64,000 nt of DNA, taken from positions 21,581,520 through 21,645,519 of the forward strand of contig CM071930.1 in assembly GCA_016081115.2 (NCBI GenBank), in the 5' to 3' direction. The notes under the pieces are model-generated. The model searched no databases. It had not been told where the DNA came from and saw only the letters and a program-made list of their open reading frames with translations. This stretch comes from Rehmannia glutinosa (lineage: Eukaryota > Streptophyta > Magnoliopsida > Lamiales > Orobanchaceae). The translations under genes were made by a program, and so were the position numbers. Position 1 is the first letter of the stretch. Every line of letters begins with the position of its first letter. Below, one piece after another: positions 9,596-20,965 of this stretch.

Positions 9596-12500
9596 ATGGC
9601 ACCAAAGATCGACTATGTCAAGCTCTCCAAGCAAATCCACTCAGGATCATCAGTTGACTTCGAAGGAATGGTAAAGCAGGGTTCTGATGAAACCCTTGTT
9701 ATGAAAAATCGCTGAGATGCTAGAAAAGTCAGGTCTCAAGGATTTTCTAACCATGGAGTATTCCCACACCTACCTTGAGGAGGTAGCGATGTTCTATGTC
9801 AATGCGGAAGTGCAGGACGAAGGAATCAAGTCTTCTGTCCACCGCAAGGACATCACAATAAGTGCTAAGGACCTTGCTGAGCACTGCTTGTTGCCATCGG
9901 AAGGCATAAAGGAGATACATGAAGCTGATGTAGACTTGGCTGGCATGGAAAGAAGTAGCCAAACCTGAGTATGCTGCTAAGGTAGTCTACACAGCTGACA
10001 AGAAATTGCTGAAGGACGAGTATCATAAGCTGATGGATGTCCTCTCCAAATGCGTAGATATGAAGTTTGGCAGCTTCAACCAGCTGTCAAAGACTAAGCT
10101 GATCGTCATGGTTTGTGATCATGCGGGAAAAAGAAGTTAGGTTGAAATTTGAGTTCGTATCGCAGACTCTGCCAGAATTTTTTGAAGAAGACCTTTAAGG
10201 AGGATGGATCCGTTGGAGGATCACTTGGATATGGTCTTGTAATTGGCCACTTGCAGGAAGTGAAAGGTGTTGCCCTTATCCATGGTAAATCGTTTCACGT
10301 GAACAAGACGATGTTCCGGGCAAACCTTTCAGGTGCCCAGAAGAGAGCTGACACAAGTGAGGGGGAATCAGCTGATCCTGAAGACACAGCTGCTATCCCT
10401 ATTCCAAGGAAGAAAGTTGCCCCTGCAACTCCGAAGAAGAAGGCTGCCCCTACAACTAAGAAAAAGGATGCACCTGCCCCTGCAGCCGAGTCCCCTATCC
10501 GTGCAGCCTAGTCACCTGCCCCTGCAGCTGAAACTCCTGCCCCTACAGCAGAGATTGTGAAGGAACCCTTTATTCCTTCCACAGTCGTGAAGAAGAAGAG
10601 AACTGCCAAGCCCAAGAAGGCAGCTCCTTCTAAGAAAGGTACTCAGGCCGCAGATGAGTCCACTGAATCAGAACCAGAAGTCCCTCTGGTTCGTCTAAGA
10701 AAAAAGAAGTTCGTCAAGAGATCCGACCTTGAGAAGACAGCTGAGTCTGCCACTCAGTTAGAAAAGGAAAAAGAGACTGCTGGAAATCAGGAAAAGCAGT
10801 CTCCTGAAGTAATTGATGAATTGTCTAAGTCTTCTGATGATGTGCATCAGATACCATCCAAAGACACAGTTGTACGAGAAATAGTTGAGGGGAGTAAAGC
10901 AGCAGAGACAACGGAACCTTCAGTTGAAAAGGTTGTCTCTCCACCTGCCACTGATGCTACTGAAGGCGAGGAGGAGTAGAGTCTCTTGCCTTCAATTCCT
11001 GAAAAATGAGGATAAGAAGATGAAGATGATGACGACGATATAATCATGTACTCTCCACTGTATCCATACATCCAGAGACACCTACGAGATTGGAGGACAT
11101 GGAAACTTGATCGCTCAAGCGTACAGTTCGCTAACCCTGAGTTCATTGATGAAGAAGAGGAATTGCTGCGATTTCTCGGTGTTAACACTGTGCTACAGGC
11201 CCTTGATGAAGAAAATTGCATGGATATTCTTCACACCATCAGGGAGAAAGAAAAGAAAAAAGAAGTCGAGGAAGCACAAATACTTGAGAAAGCCAAGATG
11301 TGCGAGTTTACTGGTTCTCTCGACCACACTCATACACATCTCGATGTGTAATCTGACAGTGATGAGGATCCCACTGCTGCAGCAGAGAAGGCAGATATGC
11401 AGCAGGCTCTGAGGGAATCCAGGCTAATGCAAGAGCAACAATTGTTTGAAGGACCAGGAGAGTCGTCTCAATCTCTCCTGCAGACCGGTCCTCTGGGAGT
11501 GGCACAACACATTGCCTCAATCGTCGCTGCAACCATGTCCCCTGTACAATCGGAGAATGGATCCAAGGGCATTGGCAATGACACTGGGATTTTGGGCACC
11601 CAAGTTGAGCCAACCCCTGAAGAAGGTGTTTTACCACCTGCCCCAGTGGATGAGCACTCAAAGGAAAAGGCCGCGAGTCAGGAGCTGAGTGACCCCACTG
11701 TTAGTCACTCAGCTGGTGCGCCAGCTGAGGGGGAAGCTCTCTCCACCACAGCAGGGTTGGAGGATGATGTGGAAGACTCCAACTTGCAGAAAGGAGGCGA
11801 AGTGGAAACAAAAAAAGAACCACAACAGAGTGACATTGACAAAGCTCGGACAGTTGAGTCTGTCCCAACTGAAGTGTCAACTGCTTCTTACAGTCGAGGC
11901 ACAGGATGGAAATACCATGGAAGTTGACACTCTGGGCAGTAAAAGTGCAATCCAAGGAGTTGAGACTCCTATGGATACCATGGTCGAAGACCCTAAGACA
12001 GTTGCGACTGTCGAAGGGACTGTAGAAGACCCTAAGACAGTTGAGACTATCGAAGGGAACGATGAAGGCCTCGCAGCAGTTGAGTCTGCTGGAGGTATTG
12101 AAGGGCTAAGGGAGGTTGAGACTTCCCTAGGTAAGGGTCAAGAGATACAGAACATTCCTCCGGTTCAAAGCGCTGAAATAGAACAGGAGATAAGCGCACT
12201 TCATGACTCCCAGGAGAACCTTGATGTATCATTCTTGGGGTCAGAAGATGAAGCTGAGTCCACCCCAATTGCAGATCCTAAGGACCCAGCTGAGGATGTT
12301 CTCAAAACAAAGAGCCAACTAAGTGATAAAGCGGCTCATCAAAAATTTAACTTCGATGATGAGCCAAGCCCACAGGTCTCATCATGATCTGATGACGCTG
12401 ATGATGCAGCAGAGGACCAGTACTTCATTTAGAAAAATCTACTGAGACAGAAGACGCTGTTAAGACAGCTGAGGCTCAGTCAGATGGGCAAAGCAATCCC

Positions 12501-14226
12501 AAAGCCCCGGTAAATCGAGTCAATCTACGCAGCTTCTACAACTTCAAAGAAGAACGACTACACACCAGCTCCGTCATCGCAGGCACAAATCTTGAAAACC
12601 ATCCCATATGTGCGCGATGATGCCTTTCAGGAGATGTTTCCTTTCACATAAATCCTACCAGAGTTAGACGAAGAGACCGCCGCTCAACAACGAAGATTTA
12701 CTGTAAGAGAAGATCCAATCATTCCCACTGACACCATTGTTCCAGCCGAATTCAACTTTGATGAAGAGTGGCCTGCAGCTGAATCAAGTGAGACAACTGA
12801 GATTCGTGAGGTCTTCAAGAAAATCTGTGAAGAGATTGAGAAGATTGAAAGACACCAGGCCTCACTCGACTTAAGACTGGACAACAGGGATGCTACCCGC
12901 ACAGCCGACTTGACAGGGATAGTAGTACGGATCAGGGAATGGTCTCAACAGCAATCTGCCATGCGACTCGAATGAGTTCGTTATTTCAAAGCATTATATG
13001 GCAGAATGCTCGTCTGGATGGCTGACAACGCTGATATCAAACAAAGGATGCAAGCTTACATTCAAAGGCTACACGAGTCTCACAAGACTAAAATGGAGTT
13101 GCTGCAAGAATTCCAGAGAAAAGAAATTCCGCGCCTTGAGAACACAATGAATGACAAATTCAGCCTACTCATGGCTGAAATGAAGTTGGTGGCGGCTGAG
13201 TCCAAGGCAACTCGCTCAGAATTTCGAGCAGCTTATGCAAGAGCTGACTCCAAACAAAATTCAGCTCTAAGCAGACTCGACTTCATGTTCGCAGGCATAT
13301 TCCCTGGGGTCCCTCTTTCCTTTGATGATGCCAAAAAGGGGGAAGAGGAGTCCCTAAGGAAACTAAAAGAAGAAAAGTTGAAAGAATCTGCAGCTGAGAA
13401 GAAGATTGCAGCTGAGAAGGAAGGAAAAACAGCTGAGGGGGAACGTTCGAAAGATCTTACCTTAATGATAGCTGAAACCCGTCAGCACGGGCAAATTACT
13501 GCCTCCATCCTGAGCAAACTCCTCGTAACCCTACCCATTGAGCACTCTGTTGTGCCAATGTCGGAGAAAAGAAGAATCATTGAAGCAGGGATTGAGGAGT
13601 TTTCTAAAAAGCAGGATGCCCGCGTTCTGGAAGTGCTGAAACAGTATGGTTGTATTCCAGTAGGGAAGGATCAAGATGCTGACCCTAACAATGGATCTTA
13701 GCCTAGATCAGTTGAATAATTCAAAACACTCGAATCCGAAGGCTATTTCCAAGGAATGTCACTAGCCCAAGCCTGGGATCTATACTGGGAGAAAGGTCTT
13801 GCATTATGTGAAGAAGCTGAAAAGCAGCAGACTTCCAACAGTCACTCAGTTGCTAAGCAGAAGACTCCCGTGCAGTACACACCCAAAGGAAGAGGAAGAA
13901 GTGGTGGTGGAAGAGGTTTCCGACCTCGACCACAACCCAAGAATATTGAATATGTAGACCTTGGGAAGAAAGGGAGGATCTACTGGGCTGGGTATGATGA
14001 AATGGCCAATCTGGAAGTGGCAAGAAAGAACGCAGAGGCAGTAAGAAGACAAGAGGAAGAGAACGAAAGACAAACTCAGCAATGGCTCGAGAGGAAGCGA
14101 AGGGATGATGCTTCCAAATGAGCTTATGAAAAGAAGAAGAGATCTGAAGATGAAGGAAGAAAAAGGAAGAGACCTGATGACTTCGATAGAGCTGAAGAAG
14201 GAAAAAGGAGGCAGCGAAGGCGTTGA
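9596..14226 (+). pseudogene. Element B accessory ORF (env-position ORF of Sirevirus-like element), broken
   Basis: A sense-strand region of about 1,540 codons between pol and the 3' LTR, where sireviruses carry their 'envelope-like' ORF. Order of parts: a conserved N-terminal domain of about 250 residues (starts MAPKIDYVKLSKQ; includes FYVNAEVQDEGIKSS and YGLVIGHLQEVKGV); a Lys/Pro/Ala-rich basic tract (about 10380-10620); a long acidic Glu/Ser/Thr region (10640-12480); a helical coiled-coil region (13006-13700); and a C-terminal basic tail with GRGRSGGGRGF at about 13888. I see no signal peptide and no membrane segment, so calling it an envelope would be unjustified. Frame changes near 9710, 9950, 10140 and 10510 and several stops break it. 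Function unknown; a structural or nucleic-acid-binding role is only a guess from the basic tail. Confidence 0.75.
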
Positions 14227-14543
14227 AGTGTTGTTGCGAATCCGTTCATGTATATTACTTATGTAAATATATTTTTGTAAGTCATCTGTAATACTTAGTG
14301 ATTTTCTCTGTAATTTTTCACTTTGTATTTACTCTTGTATCATAGCATAGATATGTGTTTTGCTTTTATAAAGAATGCTATGATACCATTTCTAAACAAC
14401 TATGTGAAGGACAAGAATGTTATGATCAATAAAACGATCTATTCAAGCATACATTCTTTGTTACTGCATTGTCTGTATGTATCTTTGCTGTTTACATTTT
14501 GTTGAATGTTTTTAAGTTTTGGCATCATCAAAAAGGAGGAAAT
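14227..14543 (+). other. Element B 3' untranslated stretch ending in polypurine tract
   Basis: No coding signal. The last bases, GGCATCATCAAAAAGGAGGAAAT (about 14521-14543 taken in parts), form the plus-strand priming polypurine tract with the GGCATCATCA lead-in typical of sireviruses. Element E has the same lead-in at 33471-33493. Confidence 0.8.
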
Positions 14544-16072
14544 TGTTAGGAAATTTATCTTGTAGATTTTGATGATACCATATAAAACTTAAACTAGAAA
14601 GTTGGCACCCTATTTTCCTTGTAATTTACATTGTAATAGATAGGGCTGGAAAAGATGTGCCAAGTCAGCTATGCCTAGAAATACAAGAAGTCAACTAAAG
14701 ACTGAAGTGAAGACTCCGCTGCAAGACAACTGAGTATGGCATAGAAGAAAAGTCAAGAACTCGTCTGAAGATGTATCAGCTGTGAATCAGTTGTATGGAG
14801 AGTTAGCCAAGTCAACTCAAGAAGCTAAGTCTCAAGTTGAAGTGATAGATGAGTCATCCAAAGATTGGAAGCTAACTCAAGTCACCTGGGGAATAAAAGA
14901 CTGCAGTCAAGTCAAGACAACTGAACGAGATCCGTTGATGGAAGTCAAGAATGTTACTCAGAATGGTAACATGTTAAAGTTGTCAGAGATAGAGTATTAG
15001 TTACAGTTGTGTGCAAAAGGAACAAACCAATGGGAATCATTGCACCAAGTGTCAGAAACGCTGCAATGCTGCAAGACATTAAATACGAGGAAATGTCAAC
15101 ATCAAGGACTGCAACAAGATAAGCCAACGAACACAAGTGACTTTTGAAATTAGCCTATCTCTTCAACGGGCAAAATTTCAAAAGTTCACTATAAAAGGCT
15201 GAGGAAACTCATTCAGAAAAGGTTACCTGAACCACAAACAAGCAAGTATTATTCAAGCTATTAACCTGAAATATTCTCAAGTATATTCAAGCAAATCCTA
15301 AGCCTGAAATTCGAAGGAAATCGATCCAACACAAGCTGTTAAGGAAAGACAACTTCAAAACTGTTGAAGAGGAAACTTTTGAAGAATCAAAAGGGGTCTA
15401 CTTTCCAAGGAGGATTGTAGGAAGGTTCAAGGTCGAAACAGTATCAAGTTATTGGAGGGCTTCGTGATCAAATCCAAAGCTTGAGAAAGTGAGCTGAAGT
15501 AGCAAGGCAGCTGCCCTGTGAAGAAGCTGAGTCACAAGAGAAGCCAGCTGTGTGACCAAGGTTGTCTCTAGACTGTTCACCACATTGTAAACTGATCTGT
15601 TACATAGTGGATTCCTCCAGGAGTTGGAGAAGAGAGGATTAGAAGAATTACCCCATCTTCGAACCTCTATAAAAATTAACTGTGTCATTTATTTTTCAGC
15701 ACATTTATATTTCTGCATAATTACATCATATATGTTGATAAACTCATATTTGCTATCCAACTGATTAACAACCAAGTGCTAAAATCAAGTGTTAAAACAA
15801 GTTTAAAACAATTCAAAGGGTGTTAAGTCTTCCGCTGATAAAACCAATACATCCAAGTTAAAGTACATGTTAAACAGTCGAGTTATTCTATCAACAGCTC
15901 TATCGAGTCTGTTGAGTGGCTAACTCTGCTGAATAACCAACTTAGTTGTCCCTCAAGGACACAGTTATTTGAGTTAACTCTGTAATAGTTTTAAAAGGAC
16001 TAAAATCGAAAAGTTGGTAAGGTTTATTCAATCCCCCCTTCTAAACCTTACTCATACCCCATGGGACCTACA
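14544..16072 (+). repeat. Element B 3' LTR (complete, 1,529 bp)
   Basis: Begins TGTTAGGAAATTT directly after the polypurine tract and ends GGGACCTACA, giving the TG...CA ends of an LTR. It includes the 253-bp tail lacking in the 5' LTR. The 5-bp duplication CTTAA (16073-16077) follows. Confidence 0.93.
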
Positions 16073-16128
16073 CTTAAGTTGTTAGTTAAATGGGCCAAGT
16101 AATAATACAATGGGCCAATAACACAACA
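16073..16128 (-). repeat. Element C 3' LTR, right-hand fragment
   Basis: Continues the LTR cut by element B (compare 41380-41435). It ends in ACACAACA at 16128, which on the minus strand is the TGTTGTGTT start of the LTR. The sequence to the right, read on the minus strand, is purine-containing (AAATATGGAGAT) and would be C's polypurine tract. Confidence 0.85.
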
Positions 16129-16387
16129 ATCTCCATATTTGGCTCATTGTGATTCACTAAGACAGACTTGGGAATATTTTTGTCATCATCATCGTTTTTT
16201 GCCTACCTAGCACTTAGCCAAGTAGGGCTTCACCATAATCAACACAGAGTAAATTATACCAGCTAAGTAAGTTGGGTTTCAATGTCAGACATACACAAGC
16301 ACAAAGCAAGTATTAGTCCAACAGGTTTTGGACTTACAAGCAAACACAAAGTAAGCCTGTAAGCCCAGGGTAATCAACATGGGGAGC
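16129..16387 (-). other. Element C 3' untranslated region
   Basis: Lies between the end of C's RNase H and its 3' LTR. No ORF or other signal is seen apart from the polypurine tract at its left end. Confidence 0.6.
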
Positions 16388-16939
16388 CTAGTCACCAGTG
16401 TCAAAATTTAGAAATTTTAAACAAGTTTTGAACTTTGATAAGGGTAGACACTTAGTACCCATATCAACAGGGTTGTATTCAGAAGCCACTTTTTCAAGAT
16501 AGACTAATCTTTTAGAAACAATATCTTTTATAAAAGAAAACCTAACATCAATATGTTTGGTTTTGTCATGATGAACTGGGTTTTTACAAAGGTGAATACC
16601 AGATTGAGAGTCAGAAAATACAACAACTTTTTGTTTGAGAAAACCAATTTCAGAAATAAGACCTTTTAGCCATAATGCTTCTTTTAAAGCTTCAGTCATA
16701 GCAACATATTCTGATTCTATGGTAGACAGAGCCACAATATATTGCAACTGAGAGTTCTAACTTATACAAAAACCACAGAGTAAAAACATAGGAAGTTGTT
16801 GATTTTCTGTTATCTTTATCATTTGCATAATTTGAATCAACATATATTTTCAAAGTTATGCCAGTTTCACATTTTAAAATACACAAGCTATAATCAGTTG
16901 AATGCCTCAGATATCTCAACAGCCATTTAAGAGCATTCC
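16388..16939 (-). pseudogene. Element C RNase H, C-terminal part
   Basis: On the minus strand the segment starts NALKWLLRYLRHSTDYS, directly continuing the WNALKW motif cut at 35574-35578 by element D. It includes the catalytic-type STIESEYVAMTEA block (about 16725-16690) and NPVHHDKTKHIDVRFSFIKD (about 16580-16520). It ends FLNFDTGD at 16388. A frame change near 16750 joins two frames. It belongs with 35574-41435. Confidence 0.9.
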
Positions 16940-17820
16940 TGTGATAATCAATATTTTACTTAGAGGTTAATTTAGGGGTTATTTAGCCTTTTAGGGGACA
17001 CATTAGGGGTTAATTATTTTAGGAGCTAAATTTAGGTTTAGGGGGTAGGATTACTTAGTATATATATGTTCATAATTTCGTATGAATTTTATACTAAATT
17101 TCAAATAATTATAAGGTAATGATATTTTTCTACTTGTTATTCAAGTTTCATATATGTGTGTGTATATATATATATATAATTCCCAATTCACAAGCCTTCT
17201 TTCAATATTTTATTTTTAAAAATTATTTCCTTAATTAGTTTGATTTATTAAAATCACATATTAATTAAATAATTTTATTTATTGTAGAAAACAAAGGGGT
17301 CGAGGGCTAGGACTTTTATTGTTCATTTTTCTACATCGAATATCTGCGATTATTAAGGTAGTGATTTTTATATTATTTGTCTTTATTTAATGTTCAATGA
17401 TTATACTTCATTGATTGCAATATATGTCAAAGGAAAATAAATTCATGCAAGCTAGGGGCCATGAAAAGGGTCTGGGATCAAACGTATCGAAGTGAACCCG
17501 CAATGCTATATGCAGTAACTGGCAAGTCAGAGGAAAAAGAGAAAATTAATGAATTTATTGTTGTAATTGTGTGAATTATTTTTATGTTATATTAAATATT
17601 GACAGATATATCTCAACTGAGCGAGATAAAGCTCACCCCTATTATTATCATGACTTTCAGTTGAGGAATACTACTGAAGATATGATGTTGTGGATGGTGG
17701 AATAAATTATGCTATATTTATATTTTAAATAATTATGATCGGATTAAATTTAGATTTATGTCTTTAATATTTTTTCCGGTTTATGCTTGGGATAATTTTT
17801 GGATATTTAATATGGAAGAT

Positions 17821-17908
<88 letters not shown>

Positions 17909-18040
17909 TATATTTTTTTCTTAATTAAAAAATTCTAAATCGACTTTTTGATAATTGTTAGGATCACTTTAATATATAAATTCGTGTTTTCTTAATAATA
18001 TTTTTAGAGTACTTTAATTTCATAAAATTAGGTCGTTACA
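16940..18040 (+). repeat. Element D 5' LTR (1,101 bp)
   Basis: Starts TGTGATAATCAA and ends GGTCGTTACA. It repeats over about 840 bp at 20622-20965 plus 35030-35573. It contains (TA)n near 17165-17178 and a compound (ATT)n/(ATC)n array at about 17822-17910; the other LTR carries a much longer ATT array. Confidence 0.88.
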
Positions 18041-18042
18041 AG

Positions 18043-18054
18043 TGGTATCAGAGC
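18043..18054 (+). other. Element D primer binding site
   Basis: TGGTATCAGAGC, 2 nt after the LTR end, complementary to initiator-Met tRNA. This fixes D's orientation as plus. Confidence 0.9.
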
Positions 18055-18524
18055 AGGTTTATTGAGGGATTCCCAAATATTTAAATTTTATCAATTAATT
18101 ATAGAAATCTTTATTTATTCTTCTTTAAAAGTGTATAATCAATAGCATAAAAACTATATGTTATATAGCCAGCATATTCACAATAATGCATTCGAGTCTT
18201 TTCTCTTTCTCATTAGTCACTAAAAGAAAAAAAAATACAATTACTCCATTAACACCCTATTATCTTGAATTATCCACACATTAATTCTATGATGTGAAAC
18301 TGGTCTATTTTTTTTTCTTACTAAATTATACCATAGAATAGAAAATAGCAATTTTTGTGTAGGTGGAGAAAACGTTAAAATCATCTTTATGTATTTTTAT
18401 ATTATATGTACGAATAAAATTATGAATTGATTATTGATTCTTGAAATTTAATTTTATTTAGAAATAAAACACTTGAATGATTAGTTTTCACACACTTAAT
18501 TAAAGTATTGAAATCACAATAAGA

Positions 18525-18570
<46 letters not shown>

Positions 18571-19219
18571 GTGTGCATTTGATTTATTACTATCTTTGTC
18601 TTTATACCGTTTGTAAAGTGTTGGTACTTTGCATGTTTGCAAAAAACAAAATGAATTATCAGGATCCACATCTACAGATCACCTCTCAGAAAAGTCCGAA
18701 AAACATATAAAAAGTGAAAATTTTGAATTGAGTATTGAAACATATCCATTTCAATAACCTCTTCCAGTGATAAATGGAATTTATTGACTATATTACTTGA
18801 CTTCAGACTCTTTAAGCCGTCCATAATATATTTGAAAAAAATATTGGAAATATTTATTAGATGATATTTTCTACAAATAACGTCAACTGGGAAAATGCCA
18901 AAGTATTATTATAGACAAAGTGTTTTGACTAATGTTATTATGTTAAATTATTAAATTTACTATATTTAATTGACCTTTTTAATTGATTCATTTGGTGTTT
19001 TCCAAAATTGAATTTGAAATTTAAGTCTATAATTAAAAATGTAAATTTTATAAATAAATTTTATTTTTATTTACTTTATATGAATATTTTATTATTAAAA
19101 TAAAATAATAAATACCAACTCATGTTAATAGATAGTTTCAGTATAAACCAATAAAATAAAATAACAATACATGTGAATAATAATAATAATAAAATATGAA
19201 TAATGATAAAATAATAATA
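18055..19219 (+). other. Element D internal remnant, non-coding
   Basis: AT-rich sequence with no ORF of recognisable protein and an (ATA)n array at about 18526-18571. The right end has short AATAATAAA-type repeats leading into a Helitron-like terminus, so part of this stretch may be Helitron rather than D. I could not find a convincing Helitron 5' end. Confidence 0.5.
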
Positions 19220-19248
19220 CACGTGCAACGCACGTGCGGGATTACTAG
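19220..19248 (+). mobile_element. Helitron-like 3' terminus
   Basis: A perfect 7-bp stem CACGTGC/GCACGTG with an AAC loop (19220-19236) is followed after 8 nt by CTAG (19245-19248) and then T. A short hairpin, a spacer of about 8-12 nt and CTRR before T is the canonical Helitron 3' end. It sits exactly where element D's 3' LTR loses its first part, consistent with an insertion there. The 5' TC end was not identified. Confidence 0.55.
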
Positions 19249-19271
19249 TTCTACTACTTGTTATTCAAGTT

Positions 19272-19311
<40 letters not shown>

Positions 19312-19313
<2 letters not shown>

Positions 19314-20604
19314 ATTGGTTCAAATGAGACCAAGCCCTTTAAGTGAGACCGTAGGGACATATCATGACCATTGGACCTGAACGAATAATTGTCCATATTC
19401 TCCCTCTTATTTTTAGTAGGAGCCAGATTTTTAGGGAAGATTAAAGGTAATTTGGTATTTTCGAAATTAATATCCTTAACAATTATTGGTAAAAAAATCT
19501 TACCTTATCTCTCTCTCCCGCGATTTAAGGTATCAGTTACATTTTCAAAACACATGCCTATTCAGTTTTCTTTCTCAATCTATTTCAAGTCTCTGTTCAG
19601 TTCTAAGTATACACAATAACAAAACTATATATGTAATATTCCTATTCTAAATATGCATACTATTAAAATTTAATACAATACACTTTGTTCATACTAAATA
19701 TGAAATTTTGGAACACTATATATGCAGAACATAAATATGCAGTATGCAGGGTATAAATTATAAAGACCAATGCCTAATGTATTTTAACATTTTACTTGTT
19801 TTGTTCTAAGTATACACAATACCAAAACTATATATATAATATTCCTATTCTAAATAAGCACAATATTAAAACCTTAATGTTATACACTTTGTTCATACTA
19901 AATATGCAAATTTGGAACACTATACATGAAGAACATTGATATGCAGTATGCATGGTATAAATCATAAGGACCAATGCCTAATGTATTTGAATATTTTCTT
20001 GTTTTTTTCTAAGTATACACAATAACAATCCTATATATACACTATTCCTATTCTAAATCAGCACACTATTAAAAGTTTAATGTAATTTGTTCATACTAAA
20101 TATGCAAATTTGGAACACTATATATGCAGTATGCATGGTATAAATCATAAGGACCAATGCCTAATGTATTTCAATATTTTCTTGTTTTGTTTTAAGTATA
20201 CACAATAACAAAACTATATATGAAATATTCCTATTCTAAATAAGCACACTATTAAAATTTAAAGCAATACACTTTGTTCATACTACGTATGCAAATTTGG
20301 AACACTATATATGCAGAACATAAATATGTCGTATGCAGGGTATAAATTATGCAGTATGTTGAAGGAGGAAAGAGGATGGTTGACCGCGTGATTGAAGGAA
20401 CGTGATCAATAATAGATCACGCTCCTAATTTGTAGGAGGAAAATGAGGGCGGTTATTTTTGGTATGTTTTTCTATTCCTATTTTGCCCCTACACGTGATC
20501 AATTGCTGCATTTATTAGGTGTATCTTGGCCATCCATTTTTTTATGGTGTTTATCTGTCCCTACGGTCTCACCTAGAAGGGTGGTCTCACATGATCTCCT
20601 CCCC
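19312..20604. mobile_element. MULE-like non-autonomous inverted-repeat element (1.29 kb)
   Basis: The two ends form an imperfect ~49-bp terminal inverted repeat. The outer parts are GGATTGGTTCAAATGAGACC (left) and, on the reverse strand, GGGGAGGAGATCATGTGAGACC (right, given in parts). Both arms share GTGAGACCGTAGGGACA. Insertion in a TA array hides the exact target duplication. No transposase is present; the internal ORF at 19389-19619 has no recognisable domain. Mutator superfamily is suggested by the long inverted repeats starting with G, not proven. Confidence 0.65.
19601..20350. repeat. Tandem repeat, 203-bp unit, about 3.7 copies
   Basis: The block beginning TTCTAAGTATACACAAT recurs at 19601, 19804, 20007 and (as TTTTAAG) about 20190. 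Spacing is 203, 203 and about 183 nt, the last reduced by a deletion. Copies differ by scattered substitutions. The array makes up most of the interior of the MULE-like element. Confidence 0.85.
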
Positions 20605-20965
20605 ATATATATATATATATATATATATATAATTCTCAATTCACAAGCATTCTTTTAATATTTTATTTTTACAAATAATTTCCTTATTTAGTTCGATTTA
20701 TTAAAATCACATATTAATTATATAATTTTCTTTAATGTAAAAAACGAAGGGGTCGAGGACTAGGACTTTTATTGTTCATTTTTCTACATCGAATATTTGC
20801 GATTATTAAGGTAGAGATTTTTATATTATTTGTCTTTATTTAATGTTCCATGATTATACTTCATTGATTGCAATATATGTCAAGAGGAAATAAATTCATA
20901 TAAGCTAGGGCCATGAATAGGGTCCGGGATCAAACGTATCTTTTGGGTTAACCTGCAATGCTATA

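Larger units (their letters stand above)
2221..16072 (+). mobile_element. Element B: Sirevirus-like Ty1/copia retrotransposon with accessory ORF
   Basis: A 13.85-kb element with LTRs at 2221-3439 and 14544-16072. The domain order gag-protease-integrase-RT-RNase H is that of Ty1/copia (Pseudoviridae). The Sirevirus assignment rests on the element's size, the polypurine signature GGCATCATCAAAAAGG just before the 3' LTR, and an extra long ORF between pol and the 3' LTR. It is flanked by CTTAG (2216-2220) and CTTAA (16073-16077), a 5-bp target duplication with one change; the uninterrupted site in C's other LTR reads GGGCTTAAGTTG. It cannot transpose by itself: frameshifts and stops break every ORF, and the 5' LTR end and primer site are deleted. 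Confidence 0.92.
19249..20965 (+). repeat. Element D 3' LTR, left part (holds a MULE-like insertion)
   Basis: CTACTTGTTATTCAAGTTT at 19254 matches 17130 in the 5' LTR, and 20622-20965 matches 17178-17515. Between them lie an expanded TA array and the inverted-repeat element 19312-20604. The stretch ends at CTATA (20961-20965), the target duplication of element E. The first ~190 bp of this LTR are absent. Confidence 0.82.

Noticed and set aside
9596..14226. Accessory ORF as a true viral envelope gene
   Set aside because: No signal peptide, fusion-peptide-like or membrane-anchor segment visible; only its position is shared with env.
14323..14505. Short hydrophobic ORF before element B's 3' LTR
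   Set aside because: AT-rich untranslated region; the equivalent stretch in E has no matching frame.
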